DNA of 64,000 bases from Deltaproteobacteria bacterium (GCA_016792625.1 JAEUKK010000142.1:97682-161681), one strand, 5' to 3'; positions 52,746 through 61,462 are shown, counted from the first letter of the stretch. The notes: a model not told the origin generated them from the letters alone. Translations and numbers: made by a program.

Positions 52746-53417
52746 TCAGCGCCGGCCGAGGAGGCCTTTGGCCAGCCCGAGCAGGCGGTCGCGCTTGCGG
52801 GCGGCGGCGGGCTCGGGCGGGCGGTGGGCGGGTGGGGTGGGCGTGCGGGGCAGGGTGAGGGGCGCGCCGCCGGCGGCCTCGATCAGGGCCAGCAGCTCGT
52901 CGTCGGTGCGCACGCCGGGCCCCACCACCGGCAGCAGCGCGGCTTCGATGGCCTCGCTGGCCGGGCGCCAGATCCAGTCGCTGGGGTCGAGGCCGCGCAG
53001 CACGGTCGCCCCCGACATGTCGCGGCGCACTGGGGCGGTGCCGCGGGCGTCAAAACACAGCCGCGAGCGCAGGGCGCCGGCCTCAAAGACGGCGGCGCCG
53101 CCGTAGCCCTGCTCCTCTTCATAGACGGCGTAGACCGCGCGGCCGCCGGCCCGCGAGAGCGCGGCGCCCAGCGCCACCTCGAGGTCATCAGCCCCAGGCA
53201 CGTCGTCTTCGTCGAGGAGCCGCAGGCCCGCGACCTCAAAAAGGCGCAGCCCGACGTGGGTGAAGCGCAGGCCGCCGCGTTCGCCATGACCGAGGCGGGG
53301 GGCCTCTTCGCCGACCAACTCGGCCAGCGGCGCGCCGGGAATCGCCACCAGCGCGTCAATCAGGGCCTGGGCGCTCAGGTGACCAGGGAGGAAGAGGCCG
53401 GTGTTGCGGGCGGACAT
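52746..53417 (-). CDS. conserved-looking soluble protein, unknown
   Basis: The 223-residue protein has no signal peptide or membrane helix. It opens MSARNTGLFLPGHLSAQALI and has a mixed alpha/beta pattern, with VYAVYEEEQGYGGAAVF as a strand pair and a Pro-rich basic tail (PPAHRPPEPAAARKRDR). No motif is recognised. The start has a GAGGTG site five bases upstream, and it is divergent from the zinc-peptidase-like gene 101 bases away, with GATAG islands for both (53441-53446 and 53487-53492). It converges with the Coa1-TPR gene. Confidence 0.6.
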   Translation of the reverse strand: MSARNTGLFLPGHLSAQALIDALVAIPGAPLAELVGEEAPRLGHGERGGLRFTHVGLRLFEVAGLRLLDEDDVPGADDLEVALGAALSRAGGRAVYAVYEEEQGYGGAAVFEAGALRSRLCFDARGTAPVRRDMSGATVLRGLDPSDWIWRPASEAIEAALLPVVGPGVRTDDELLALIEAAGGAPLTLPRTPTPPAHRPPEPAAARKRDRLLGLAKGLLGRR

Positions 53418-53518
53418 GGGGCACCTCGGTCTGGGGGCGCCTATCGCCGCGCTGCGCCCGCGCAGGTCCGCGGCGCCGGGCCGACGGATAGCGGCGCGGC
53501 CCGCCCGCTGGAGGCCCC

Positions 53519-54304
53519 ATGCGCCCCGCCACACCTGACCGCGCCCCTGCCGCCCTGCCGATCAGCCCCGCCGAGGCCCGGCGCAGCTTCCCCGAGGGCC
53601 CCGCGGTGCGCCGCCGCCCCGCGCCGCCGAGGATGGCGGGTACGCCAGCGATCTCACCGGGTTGGGAGCGCCCCATCCACAGCCGCTACGTCGACCCCCT
53701 CGAGCTGGTCTGGCTGGCCACCGCGCGGCGCCTCGGCCTCGTGGTGCGGCGCGACGAGAGCATCTTCAGCATGACCGACGGCACCGGCTTGCTGGCCCTG
53801 GGGCCGCGCCACGCCCTCGACCCCGACGACACGCTCGCCCAGATGGTCTTTCACGAGCTCTGTCACTGGATCACGAACGGCCTCGACAGCTACGACGACC
53901 GCGACTGGGACTTCCCCCTCGACGACATCGACGACCTGCGCGAGTACGCATGCCAGCGCATGCAGGCGGCCCTCGCCGATGATCACGGCCTGCGGCGCTT
54001 CTTCGGCCCGACCGGCATGTTCCGCGAGTACTACGACCAGGTGCCCGCCGACCCCTTCGCGCCGCTCGACGACTCACCCCGCGAGGCCTGGATCTGCGCC
54101 GACGCCCGCCGGGCCTACGCCGACGCCCGCAGCACCCCGTGGGAGGGCCCCCTGCAGGCCGCCCTCCAGGCCACCGCCGCGCTCCACAACGTGGTGCACG
54201 GCTTCCTCGACGCCTACCAAACCGAGCTCGAGGGCGACGCCCTGCCAAGCCTCTGGGCCGCCGACCACCGACCCCAGACCGCCGCTCCCCGCAAGGGCAC
54301 CTGA
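53519..54304 (+). CDS. putative zinc metallopeptidase, HExxH type
   Basis: The 261-residue protein has an active-site-like H112-ELC-H116 in MVFHELCHWITNGLD, followed by YDDRDWDFPLDDIDDLREYA in which an acidic residue may be the third ligand (E of REYA, about 28 residues downstream). No signal peptide is present. The N-terminal 45 residues are Pro/Arg-rich. It resembles the ImmA/IrrE or minigluzincin sort only through the motif, so the family is open. A GGAGG lies five bases before the ATG. Its stop codon falls inside a 17-base tandem repeat. Confidence 0.65.
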   Translation: MRPATPDRAPAALPISPAEARRSFPEGPAVRRRPAPPRMAGTPAISPGWERPIHSRYVDPLELVWLATARRLGLVVRRDESIFSMTDGTGLLALGPRHALDPDDTLAQMVFHELCHWITNGLDSYDDRDWDFPLDDIDDLREYACQRMQAALADDHGLRRFFGPTGMFREYYDQVPADPFAPLDDSPREAWICADARRAYADARSTPWEGPLQAALQATAALHNVVHGFLDAYQTELEGDALPSLWAADHRPQTAAPRKGT

Positions 54305-54326
54305 CCCACAAGGGCACCTGACCCAC
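54293..54326 (+). repeat. 17-base tandem duplication over the stop codon
   Basis: AAGGGCACCTGACCCAC occurs twice in a row, and the stop of the upstream gene (54302-54304) lies in the first copy. The second copy gives a second TGA in another frame. It marks the left edge of the repeat-rich gap. Confidence 0.65.
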
Positions 54327-54484
54327 AAGAGCCGAGGCCTCCGCGGCGACAGCCTCATCGCCCATCAAAGCCCCAAAACGCGCCGCCCCCGGGGGCCCGG
54401 TCTTCAAGAACCGGCAAAGGGGGGGTTCCAAGGGGCCCCGCGGGCCCCTTGGCCGGGGGCCTGGGGGCCGGCGGCCCCCGGCAT
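54327..54484. repeat. dispersed intergenic element, copy D
   Basis: This shorter form of the element at 24990-25216 has the same order: CTCATCGCCCA, GGTCTTCAAGAACCGGCAAA, a G-run, and the near-palindrome 54428-54452 (CCAAGGGGCCCC joined to GGGCCCCTTGG), ending GGCCCCCGGCA. The internal insert of copy C is missing. It lies between converging genes and runs on toward copy B of the other family. Confidence 0.7.
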
Positions 54485-54522
54485 CATCGGCCTCGAAAGA
54501 GCCAACCGGCGCCAGCGAAAAC

Positions 54523-54672
54523 GCCCGGCCGACCGACGCCCGGCGCGCAGCGCCGGTCGCTGCGCGCCCCGCGCGCGGCGACCAAGCCGGGCGGTCGGCG
54601 ATCCCGGGCCCCGCAGGGCCCGGAGCGCCGACCGGGGCCCCGGCGACGGGCGAAGGGGGGCCGTTGGCGCCC
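54523..54672. repeat. dispersed intergenic repeat, copy B
   Basis: It matches 45631-45764, beginning GCCCGGCCGACCGACGCCCG and ending GGGGGCCGTTGGCGCC. A 16-base piece (TGCGCGCCCCGCGCGC) is added after GCCGGTCGC. The whole gap 54305-54691 therefore consists of two repeat families placed end to end and no gene. Confidence 0.75.
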
Positions 54673-54691
54673 AAGGCCGCCCGCCGAGGGC

Positions 54692-55312
54692 TCAGGCCCC
54701 GAGCGCGGCCTCAATCGCCGTCTTCAGCTCGGCGGCGTCGGGGGCGACCCGGCTGGAGTAGCGGCCGATCACCTTGCCGTCGCGGCCGACCAAGAACTTC
54801 TCAAAGTTCCACCCGATGTCTTTGCCGCCGCCCGCCGGGCTGCTGACCAAGGCAGCGTAGAGCGCGCTGCGGCCCGCGCCGTTGACCTCTTGTTTTTCGA
54901 GCAGCGGGAAGGTCACGCCGTAGTTCATTTGGCAGAAGCTGGCGATCTCTTCGGGCTTGCCCGGCTCTTGGGCGCCGAACTGGTTGCAGGGCACGCCGAC
55001 GATCACCAGCCCCTTGGCGCTGTAGTCGGTGTAGAGCTGCTGCAGGCCCTTGTATTGGCCCGTGAACCCACATTGGCTCGCCACGTTGACGAAAAGAACG
55101 ACCTTGCCCTCAAGCAGCTTGTTGTCGAGGGGCTGGCCGTTGAGCGCGGTCAGGGCGAGGGACTGGGGTGCGGCGGTCACGGCGGCTCCGGCGGCGGGGG
55201 TGGGCGAGGCGCTGGTCTTGGGGGTGGCGTCGGCGGCGCCGCAGCCGAGCGCCAACAGCACGGCGAGCGGCGCAGCCACGCGCAGGGCGCGGGGGACGAT
55301 GGTCTGGGACAT
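54692..55312 (-). CDS. glutathione peroxidase-family lipoprotein (Cys type)
   Basis: The 206-residue lipoprotein (LLALGCG, Cys24) has the glutathione peroxidase fold. The peroxidatic Cys81 lies in NVASQCGFTGQY, the Gln111 of the tetrad in GVPCNQFGAQEPG, and Trp168 in IGWNFEKFLVGRDG. Cys127 (ASFCQMN) may be the resolving Cys of the thioredoxin-dependent type. It would reduce peroxides in the periplasm, possibly linked to the periplasmic thiol system. The start has GGAGGT four bases upstream. A Thr/Pro/Ala tether separates the lipid anchor from the enzyme. Confidence 0.93.
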   Translation of the reverse strand: MSQTIVPRALRVAAPLAVLLALGCGAADATPKTSASPTPAAGAAVTAAPQSLALTALNGQPLDNKLLEGKVVLFVNVASQCGFTGQYKGLQQLYTDYSAKGLVIVGVPCNQFGAQEPGKPEEIASFCQMNYGVTFPLLEKQEVNGAGRSALYAALVSSPAGGGKDIGWNFEKFLVGRDGKVIGRYSSRVAPDAAELKTAIEAALGA

Positions 55313-55489
55313 GGGACCTCCGGCGCGCCGCTAGCCCAGCCCAGCCCGCGCGCCGCCCAGAAGTGGGCCGCGCCGTCAAGATGGGCTGCCTGTCGGCCCG
55401 GCGGCAGCGAGGTGAACAATTGGCGCAGCGCAGCCAGATGCCAGGGCGGGTCCGCGGGGGCTGCGATACCCTCCCGCCAGGAGTGGTCC

Positions 55490-56776
55490 ATGCCTACGAT
55501 CTGGTCGTCCTCCACCCCCTCGCCGGTCCGCGCGCTCAGCGCCGTGGCCCTGCTCCTCGCCGCGGGCTGCCAAAGCAGCCAGAAGCTCAACCGCATCTTC
55601 GAGCCGCCCGTGGCCGACGTGCTCGGCCCGGCCGAGGGCGACGTCTTCCGCCAGGGTGGCCTCGACATCCCGCTGCGCGGCGTGGTCAGCGATGAGCACG
55701 ACCTCCCCACCGAGCTGACCGTCTCGTGGCTGCTGCCCGACGGCCGCGAGGTCGCCGCCGACGTCGATGACGAGGGCAACGTGGCGCTCGACCTCCCCGT
55801 GCTCGGGATGGACATCGGCACCTACACCGCCACCCTGCGCGCGGTCGACATTGACGGCGAGCTCGGCGAAGACACCGCCCAGTGGGAGGTGCGGGGCCCC
55901 ATCAGCGCCCCCGAGGTCCAGATCGTCAGCCCCTTTGACGGCTACGAGACCACCCCGGGCAGCAGCATCACTTTTGAGGGCCTGGCCACCGACGCCACCA
56001 CCCCCGCCGCCGACCTCGCCTTCTCGTGGGAGAGCTCGGTCGACGGCCCGCTCAGCGGCGCGCTCAGCGCCGACGGGCGCAGCATCCTCGTGGCGACCGC
56101 CCTGTCTGAGGGCGAGCACCAGATCACGCTGACCGTGGTCGACGGCGACGGCGACGCGGGCGCAGCGACCATCACCGTGACCCTGGCCGAGCCGGTCATC
56201 GACACCGGTGAGCCCGACCCTGACCCCGATCCTGACCCTGACCCTGACCCCGACCCGGTGCCGGCGGAAGAGGGCGACCTCGTGTTCACCGAGATGATGG
56301 TCAACCCGCAGGCGGTCGAAGACGAGATCGGCGAGTGGATCGAGATGTACAACACGTCCGACTACCGCATCGATCTCGGCGGCTACAGCTTCCACGACGA
56401 TGACTTCGACCAGTGGGTGCTCGCCACCCTCATCGTCGAGCCCCGCTCCTATGTCGTGCTCTGCGCCAACACCGACCCCCGCACCAACGGCGGCGTGCCC
56501 TGCGACGGCTGGTTCTACCGGGAATGGTCGGGCAGCGGCATCGCCTTGGCCAACGGGCCCGACGAGCTGGTGCTGACCCGCCCCGACGGCGTCGAGATCG
56601 ACTGGCTGCACTACACCGAGGACTGGTACGTGCCCGCCTACTCCACGGGCGTCGACCCCGACTACCTTGAGCTGGGCGCCAACAACGACGGCGCGAACTG
56701 GTGCAGCCAGCTCAACCGCCTCAGCGGCATGGCCGAGACCGGCTCGCCGGGCCTTGAGAACGAGCACTGCGACTGA
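55490..56776 (+). CDS. lamin-tail-domain lipoprotein with Ig-like repeats
   Basis: The 428-residue lipoprotein (LLLAAGCQ) contains two Ig/PKD-like domains (residues 40-130 and 135-230; YTATLRAVDIDGELGEDTAQ and HQITLTVVDGDGDAGAATIT), an Asp-Pro repeat linker of seven DP units near residue 245, and a C-terminal lamin-tail domain (265-428) with VFTEMMVNPQAVEDEIGEWI, the YNTSDYRIDLGGYSFHDDD strand and TGSPGLENEHCD. All parts are extracellular binding modules. An open frame extends upstream, but the lipoprotein signal and GGAG fix the ATG. It is divergent from the peroxidase. Confidence 0.82.
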   Translation: MPTIWSSSTPSPVRALSAVALLLAAGCQSSQKLNRIFEPPVADVLGPAEGDVFRQGGLDIPLRGVVSDEHDLPTELTVSWLLPDGREVAADVDDEGNVALDLPVLGMDIGTYTATLRAVDIDGELGEDTAQWEVRGPISAPEVQIVSPFDGYETTPGSSITFEGLATDATTPAADLAFSWESSVDGPLSGALSADGRSILVATALSEGEHQITLTVVDGDGDAGAATITVTLAEPVIDTGEPDPDPDPDPDPDPDPVPAEEGDLVFTEMMVNPQAVEDEIGEWIEMYNTSDYRIDLGGYSFHDDDFDQWVLATLIVEPRSYVVLCANTDPRTNGGVPCDGWFYREWSGSGIALANGPDELVLTRPDGVEIDWLHYTEDWYVPAYSTGVDPDYLELGANNDGANWCSQLNRLSGMAETGSPGLENEHCD

Positions 56777-56893
56777 GCGGGGCCCGCCGCCGGCTCACCG
56801 CAGCGCGACCCCAAGGCGCCCCGGCCCCACCCGCCGGGGCGCGCTCAATTGGGCCGCCCACCGGACCCCTTCGGCCGCCGTGATACCCGCAGC

Positions 56894-58669
56894 CTAAAAG
56901 CTGCCGCCAAAGAAGAAGGCCGTGCCCTCGGCCCCGCGCGCGACGATGTCGAGCCCGCCGTCGCCGTCGACGTCGCCCAGCGCCGAGCGGAAGCCGAAGT
57001 AGCCGTACTCGGTCGCCCCATAGAGCACCGCGTCGGCGACGGTGAGCTCGTAGGCCCCCGGCCGCACCGGCCCGTAGCGCACCGCCAGCGCGCCGCCGTA
57101 GGCCGCGCCCCGGTCATCGTAGAGGCTGCCCAGCACCAGATCGGCGTCGCCGTCGTCATCCAGATCGCCTGCCCACATGCCGCTCGCGCCGGTGGGCTCG
57201 TCGGACTCAAAACGCAGATCGGCCTCGGACACGCTCATGACGCCGCTGGACAAGCTGGTGAACACGAAGGTGGTGCCCAGGTTCGCCGCCGAGGTGTAGA
57301 GATCACCGTACCCATCGTTGTTCACATCAGCGACCCCGAGCTGCCAGCCGACGCCCTCGCCCAGGCCGGCGCCGACCAGGGTGAGCTCGGCGTCCTCGGA
57401 GCTGCTGACCCCCCGGACCGCGCTGCTGTCGAAAACGGTGAGATAGCCGTCATAGTTGCCCGTCTCGGCCACATAACCCCAGGGATCGCCAGCGATCAGC
57501 TCGGGCAGGCCGTCGCCGGTCAGGTCACCGACCCCGACGCTGTTTCCATAGCTGCTCGAGCCGGCGCGGCGCCCGAAGATGACGCCATAGGCCGCCGACG
57601 TGCTCAGGTCGTCGCGCGCCCCGCCCCGAAAAGTGGCGACGATGCCGGCGTACTCGCTGTGGCTCACCCCCGCGGCGCCCACAACCAGCTCGTCGACGCC
57701 ATCACCGCTAAAGTCGGTCACCGCGAAGGTCTGCCCATCCTCTGCGCCCGGGTAAATTCCGGTGCCGACCCGCCGTGCGTCGCCGGGGCGCAGCGTGGCG
57801 CCGCGCATGTCTTCGGCGCCGAAAAGGTAGATCTCGCCGTAGTAGTTCAGCGTGACCACGCCCCAGTCGCCCCCCTCGAGGAAGCGGCCCAGCGCCACGC
57901 CATGCCCCAGCAAAGTGGTCTCTTCGCCGATCACCGCACCCCAGGCGTCGGCGCTCAGGTCGACCACCGCGCCCCGCGCGCCTTGGCCGATGTAGACGCC
58001 ACCGTAGCCCGCGCCGCCGTAGGGGGCGGCCACCGCCACCTCGACCCGACCATCCCCGTCGATGTCGCCGAGCTGCATGCCGAAGCCGGTGCCCCCGTTG
58101 GGCCAGAGCAGGCCGCCGCCCGCAGCCCGGTCGGCCCGCTGCTCGCCCTCAAAAGGGGTGCAGCCGCCCACGCCGTCGCAGTCGTTGTCGAGCCCGTCGC
58201 CGCAGGCCTCGACCGCGCCGGGAGAGACGCCGGGGTCGAGATCGGCGCAGTCCCCCGCCTGGACCACCCGCCCCGCCGGGGCGGCGCAGGCCTCAGCCGC
58301 GTCGGCTGCGTCACCCCAGCCGTCGCCGTCTTGGTCGGCGTAGTGGGTGAGCTTGCCCTCGGCGGCGTCATCTTCGTCGTCGATGAGGCCGTCACAGTCC
58401 TCGTCGACGCCCGCCCCGTCGCAGGCCTCGACCGCCCCGGGAGAGACGTCGGGGTCGTCATCGTCGCAGTCACCCTGGTCGACCGTGTAGCCATCACCGT
58501 CGAGATCGGTGGGATCGGCGCCGTCTGCGCCATCGCCGCCAGCGCAGCCCCCCTCGAGCGCCTCGCAGGTCTCATCGATCTTGGCGGAGGAGAAGAGGTA
58601 GCAGCCCGGGGCCGCCGCCACGAGGGCCAGGGCGAGCGCGCGGCGGGCGGGGAGGAGGCGGGGGCGCAT
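56894..58669 (-). CDS. MopE-repeat / FG-GAP propeller lipoprotein
   Basis: The 591-residue lipoprotein (AAAPGCY) has a short GADGADP tether and two to three MopE-type repeats (DLDGDGYTVDQGDCDDDDPD, VDEDCDGLIDDED; then DQDGDGWGDAADAAEAC to LDNDCDG). Residues 185-591 are a seven-bladed FG-GAP propeller (GDIDGDGRVEVAVAAP, DFSGDGVDELVVG, DLTGDGLPELIAG, DVNNDGYGDL, DLDDDGDADLVLG and others). It shares its plan with the lipoprotein at 21282, although there the MopE copies are of the WYDG sort. The start has GGAGC seven bases upstream. The surface location follows from the leader; the role is unknown. Confidence 0.85.
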   Translation of the reverse strand: MRPRLLPARRALALALVAAAPGCYLFSSAKIDETCEALEGGCAGGDGADGADPTDLDGDGYTVDQGDCDDDDPDVSPGAVEACDGAGVDEDCDGLIDDEDDAAEGKLTHYADQDGDGWGDAADAAEACAAPAGRVVQAGDCADLDPGVSPGAVEACGDGLDNDCDGVGGCTPFEGEQRADRAAGGGLLWPNGGTGFGMQLGDIDGDGRVEVAVAAPYGGAGYGGVYIGQGARGAVVDLSADAWGAVIGEETTLLGHGVALGRFLEGGDWGVVTLNYYGEIYLFGAEDMRGATLRPGDARRVGTGIYPGAEDGQTFAVTDFSGDGVDELVVGAAGVSHSEYAGIVATFRGGARDDLSTSAAYGVIFGRRAGSSSYGNSVGVGDLTGDGLPELIAGDPWGYVAETGNYDGYLTVFDSSAVRGVSSSEDAELTLVGAGLGEGVGWQLGVADVNNDGYGDLYTSAANLGTTFVFTSLSSGVMSVSEADLRFESDEPTGASGMWAGDLDDDGDADLVLGSLYDDRGAAYGGALAVRYGPVRPGAYELTVADAVLYGATEYGYFGFRSALGDVDGDGGLDIVARGAEGTAFFFGGSF

Positions 58670-58784
58670 GTCGCAGCTCCAGGGGGTGGGCCCAGCGGGG
58701 CGCCGCCCAGCGGCGGGCGCCCGGCGGGCTGGGGCAGGATAGCCCGCCGACGCGGTCCCCACCTGATCGGCCGCGGAGGACGCC

Positions 58785-59807
58785 ATGATCGACGAGGGCG
58801 AGCCCAAAGACCCGGCGCTGCGCGCCGCCTGGGGCCAAGCGATCGCCGCCTGCGATCTCGCGCTGCAGCAGGCTGACCTCGAGGCCGCCGAGGCTTGGGT
58901 GCTGCGCGCCCTCGCCGCCGCCGACGCGCCAGGGGCCGAGGCCACCGCCCGTCACCGCTGGGCCGTGCTGCTTGAGCGCCGGGGCGCGCTTGAGCCGGCG
59001 CTCGCCGAGGCCGAGACCGCCCTGCACCTCGACGAGGTGGCCTTTGGGCCCGCGCACCTCGCCGTGGCCCGCGACCTGCACACGCTGGGCGTGATCTTCG
59101 CACGGGTCGGTCGCGCAGAAGACGGGGTGGCCGTGCTCGAGCGCAGCGTGAGCTTGTCGGCGCGGCTCGACGCGCCCGAAGAGCGGGCGATGAGCACGCT
59201 GATGTTGGGCTCGGCCTACCGGGCCGCAGGCCGCCCCGAAGACGCGCTGCGCGCCTTCGCCGAGGCCGCCGAGCAGGCCGAGCAGCTCGACGGCCCCCAC
59301 AGCCTGCGGGTGGTGCGCGCGCTGGGCGGCTTGGCCGAGGCCGCCCGCGCGGTCGGGCAGCTGCCGCGGGCCCACCGGGCCTGGGTCGAGGTCACCCGGC
59401 GCCTGGCCGGCCTGCCGGTCGAGGCCCCGCTGGTGATCCGGGTCGAGCTCGGCCTGGCCTGGCTCGGCCTCGGCCTGCTCGCCGAAGAGGGCCGCCGCGA
59501 GCGCGAAGACGCCCGCGCGATGTTCAGCTTCGCCCTCGAGCTGTTCAGCCCCGCCGAGCACCCCGCCGCGGCGCTGGCCGCCGAGCGGGTCGAGGCGCTG
59601 GGCGGGCCCTTGGCGCCGCACCTGCTGCCCCGCGACCCCGCCGAGCCGCCGCTGGTCGTCTATTGGAACCCGGCGGCGCGCATGGGCGACCTCGCGCACC
59701 CGCGGGGCGGCCGCTGGACGGTGGAGGAGGCGCGGGCCGGCGGGCCGCTGCAGCCCGGCACGCGCCCGCCGTGGGAGGTGCTCGAGGGCCCGCTCTCGCC
59801 GGGCTGA
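58785..59807 (+). CDS. cytoplasmic TPR protein
   Basis: The 340-residue protein has no signal peptide and is mostly helix. It has several tetratricopeptide-like units in residues 15-270 (DLEAAEAWVLRALAAAD, FGPAHLAVARDLHTLGVIFA, YRAAGRPEDALRAFAEAAEQ). The last 60 residues are Pro/Gly/Trp-rich and end PPWEVLEGPLSPG. Units of this spacing (40-42 residues) resemble the kinesin-light-chain TPR class. The partner is not known. GCGGAGGA precedes the ATG, and GGATAG lies 43 bases before it. Confidence 0.75.
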   Translation: MIDEGEPKDPALRAAWGQAIAACDLALQQADLEAAEAWVLRALAAADAPGAEATARHRWAVLLERRGALEPALAEAETALHLDEVAFGPAHLAVARDLHTLGVIFARVGRAEDGVAVLERSVSLSARLDAPEERAMSTLMLGSAYRAAGRPEDALRAFAEAAEQAEQLDGPHSLRVVRALGGLAEAARAVGQLPRAHRAWVEVTRRLAGLPVEAPLVIRVELGLAWLGLGLLAEEGRREREDARAMFSFALELFSPAEHPAAALAAERVEALGGPLAPHLLPRDPAEPPLVVYWNPAARMGDLAHPRGGRWTVEEARAGGPLQPGTRPPWEVLEGPLSPG

Positions 59808-60154
59808 GCCGCGGCGGCGCCGTGGAACACCGCCGGGGGCGCGCCGGACCCGCGCGGGGGCGTGATCCTCGTGCGTGGAGCGCGCCGGCTGCTCGGCGCC
59901 ATCTTCCCGGCTGAGACACTTGTTGACAGGACAGCGGGGTGGGCCGTGCGCAGGTGGGCGAATGGGCGCGCGCGCCGCCTCGTCCACGAGCCGCCGCCGG
60001 TCGCCAAGGATGGCCTCCTGGACGGCACCTTCGAGGAACTTCCCTCGAGGGTGCAAGGTCAGGGCATCCGCGGACGTTCCGCGCCGCGTCGACAGAGAAC
60101 CGCCGCCACACCGCGGCCTTCCGCCGCACCCGCGGCGGCCCGCCAGGAGATGCC
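59808..60154 (+). promoter_or_regulatory. leader region of the sigma-factor gene with an ECF-like promoter
   Basis: No gene is seen in these 347 bases. The best signal is GGAACTT (60035-60041) followed 16 bases later by GTCAGG (60058-60063), the layout of an ECF sigma promoter, about 95 bases before the ATG; this would fit autoregulation. A TTGACA at 59923-59928 has no -10 at the right distance. Confidence 0.4.
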
Positions 60155-60751
60155 ATGAGCCAGACCCTCCGCCTCGTCACGCCCGCGCAGGCCGATCAGT
60201 GGTCCGAGACCGAGATCAAGGAGCTGGCCCGCAGCAACCCGCGCCTCGCGATGGACATGATCATCCGCAAGCACCGCGAGCGCCTCTTCTGGCACGCCTC
60301 GGGCATCGTCAAAGACAGCCAAGAGGCCTATGACCTCGTGCAAGAGGTCTTCATCCGGGCCATGCGCGAGACCCGCTTCTTTGACGAAGAGTTCCGCATG
60401 AAGGCGTGGCTCTACCGGGTGACCAGCAACCTCTGCTTCAACCACGTGCGCGACCGCCGCCGCCGTGGCGCCATCCTCGAGACCGTGCCCTTCGCCGACC
60501 GCGCGCACGCCGACCAGGTCGACGTGATCTTCGGCGGCGAGCGCCGGGCCGAGGTGCTCGCGGCCATCGAGCAGATGACCGAAGACCACAAAGAGATCTT
60601 GATGTTGCGCTACTACGACGACCTGTCCTACGCCGAGATCGCCGAGGTCCTCGACATCAAGCTCGGCACGGTCATGTCCCGCCTCTCCCGCGCGCGCGCG
60701 CGCCTGCTCGAGGTCATGGGCGGCGACCCTTCGCTGATGACCCCCGCCTGA
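60155..60751 (+). CDS. ECF-type RNA polymerase sigma factor
   Basis: The 198-residue protein has region 2 (residues 25-95; DLVQEVFIRAMRETRFFDE and AWLYRVTSNLCFNHVRD) and region 4 (135-185; MTEDHKEILMLRYYDDLSYA and the recognition helix GTVMSRLSRARARL). The spacer is short and there is no region 1 or 3, as in group 4 sigma factors. It is followed by an anti-sigma gene of the zinc type, then by S41- and S2P-like genes, the order expected for a regulated-proteolysis envelope stress system. CAGGAG lies seven bases before the ATG. The target regulon is unknown; an ECF-like promoter upstream suggests it controls itself. Confidence 0.93.
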   Translation: MSQTLRLVTPAQADQWSETEIKELARSNPRLAMDMIIRKHRERLFWHASGIVKDSQEAYDLVQEVFIRAMRETRFFDEEFRMKAWLYRVTSNLCFNHVRDRRRRGAILETVPFADRAHADQVDVIFGGERRAEVLAAIEQMTEDHKEILMLRYYDDLSYAEIAEVLDIKLGTVMSRLSRARARLLEVMGGDPSLMTPA

Positions 60752-60767
60752 GCCCCAGCCGCGCCGC

Positions 60768-60811
60768 CACGGCCCGCAGCCCACTCCTTGGAAGGGGGCT
60801 CGCGGGCCGTG
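60768..60811 (+). promoter_or_regulatory. strong hairpin between sigma and anti-sigma genes
   Basis: A perfect 10-base inverted repeat, CACGGCCCGC (60768-60777) and GCGGGCCGTG (60802-60811), is extended by AGCCC/GGGCT inside. No U-tract follows. Between a sigma gene and its anti-sigma gene this could be a partial terminator or RNA-processing site that keeps the anti-sigma level below or apart from that of sigma. Confidence 0.5.
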
Positions 60812-60937
60812 TGTCGTCAGGCCGCCCCCTCCGCCGCGCGCCCACGCCCCCGCGGCGCGCCCGGGGCCGCCTGCGCCGCCCGCCCCTGCGCTACCCTGCG
60901 GCCCACGCGCCCTCCCCCTCCCGCCCCCGTGGACCGC

Positions 60938-61462
60938 ATGGACTGCAAGACCGTGGCCGACCGCCTCGCGGCTTGGCTGGACGGCGAGCTGGCCCCCGCC
61001 GAGCGCCAGTGGCTCGAACAGCACATCGAGCGCTGCCCCGCCTGCGCCGAGCGGGCCGCCGCCCTCGCCGAGCAGCAAGAGGCCCTGGCCGCGCTGGCCC
61101 CCACGCCCGCCGCCCTGCAGCGGCCCGATCACTTCTGGGCGTCGATGGATCAGCGCCTCGACGCCGAGCTCTCCGCGATGGAGCTTCGGGCGACCCAGCA
61201 GGCCCGCCACCCGCCGGCCCCGCCCCTCTGGCGCCGCCAGCACGCGGTCGGCCTGCCCGCGATCTGCGCCTATGCCGCGGCGCTTTTGCTGCTCGTGGCC
61301 TTCGGCGCCCGCCAGAGCGCGGCCCTCTCGGCGGCCCAGGCCCAGGTCCAGCGCCTCGAGAGTGACCTGCAGCGCGCCGATCGGCTCATCGCGCAGCCAC
61401 CGCCCGCCGAGCCCGCGCTCTACCGCACGGTCTCCTACACGCCGGAGCGGGGGCACTTCTGA
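60938..61462 (+). CDS. zinc-finger anti-sigma factor, single-pass membrane
   Basis: The 174-residue protein has the ZAS motif: C3, then H29-IER-C33-PA-C36 (the HxxxCxxC core), which binds the ECF sigma factor in the cytoplasm. A membrane helix occupies about residues 105-125 (AICAYAAALLLLVAFG). The following 45 residues (periplasmic) form a possible coiled coil (LSAAQAQVQRLESDLQRADR), then a short tail. The size and topology match anti-sigma proteins cleaved by site-1 and site-2 proteases. The start ATG is three codons after an in-frame GTG; a ribosome site is weak. Confidence 0.88.
   Translation: MDCKTVADRLAAWLDGELAPAERQWLEQHIERCPACAERAAALAEQQEALAALAPTPAALQRPDHFWASMDQRLDAELSAMELRATQQARHPPAPPLWRRQHAVGLPAICAYAAALLLLVAFGARQSAALSAAQAQVQRLESDLQRADRLIAQPPPAEPALYRTVSYTPERGHF

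Noticed and set aside
54449..55489. N-terminal extension of the lamin-tail lipoprotein
   Set aside because: The extension runs through dispersed repeats and the antisense of the peroxidase; a lipoprotein signal begins at 55490.
59923..59951. TTGACA as a housekeeping promoter for the sigma gene
   Set aside because: No -10-like hexamer at 16-18 bases; the GGAAC-type signal further down is better.
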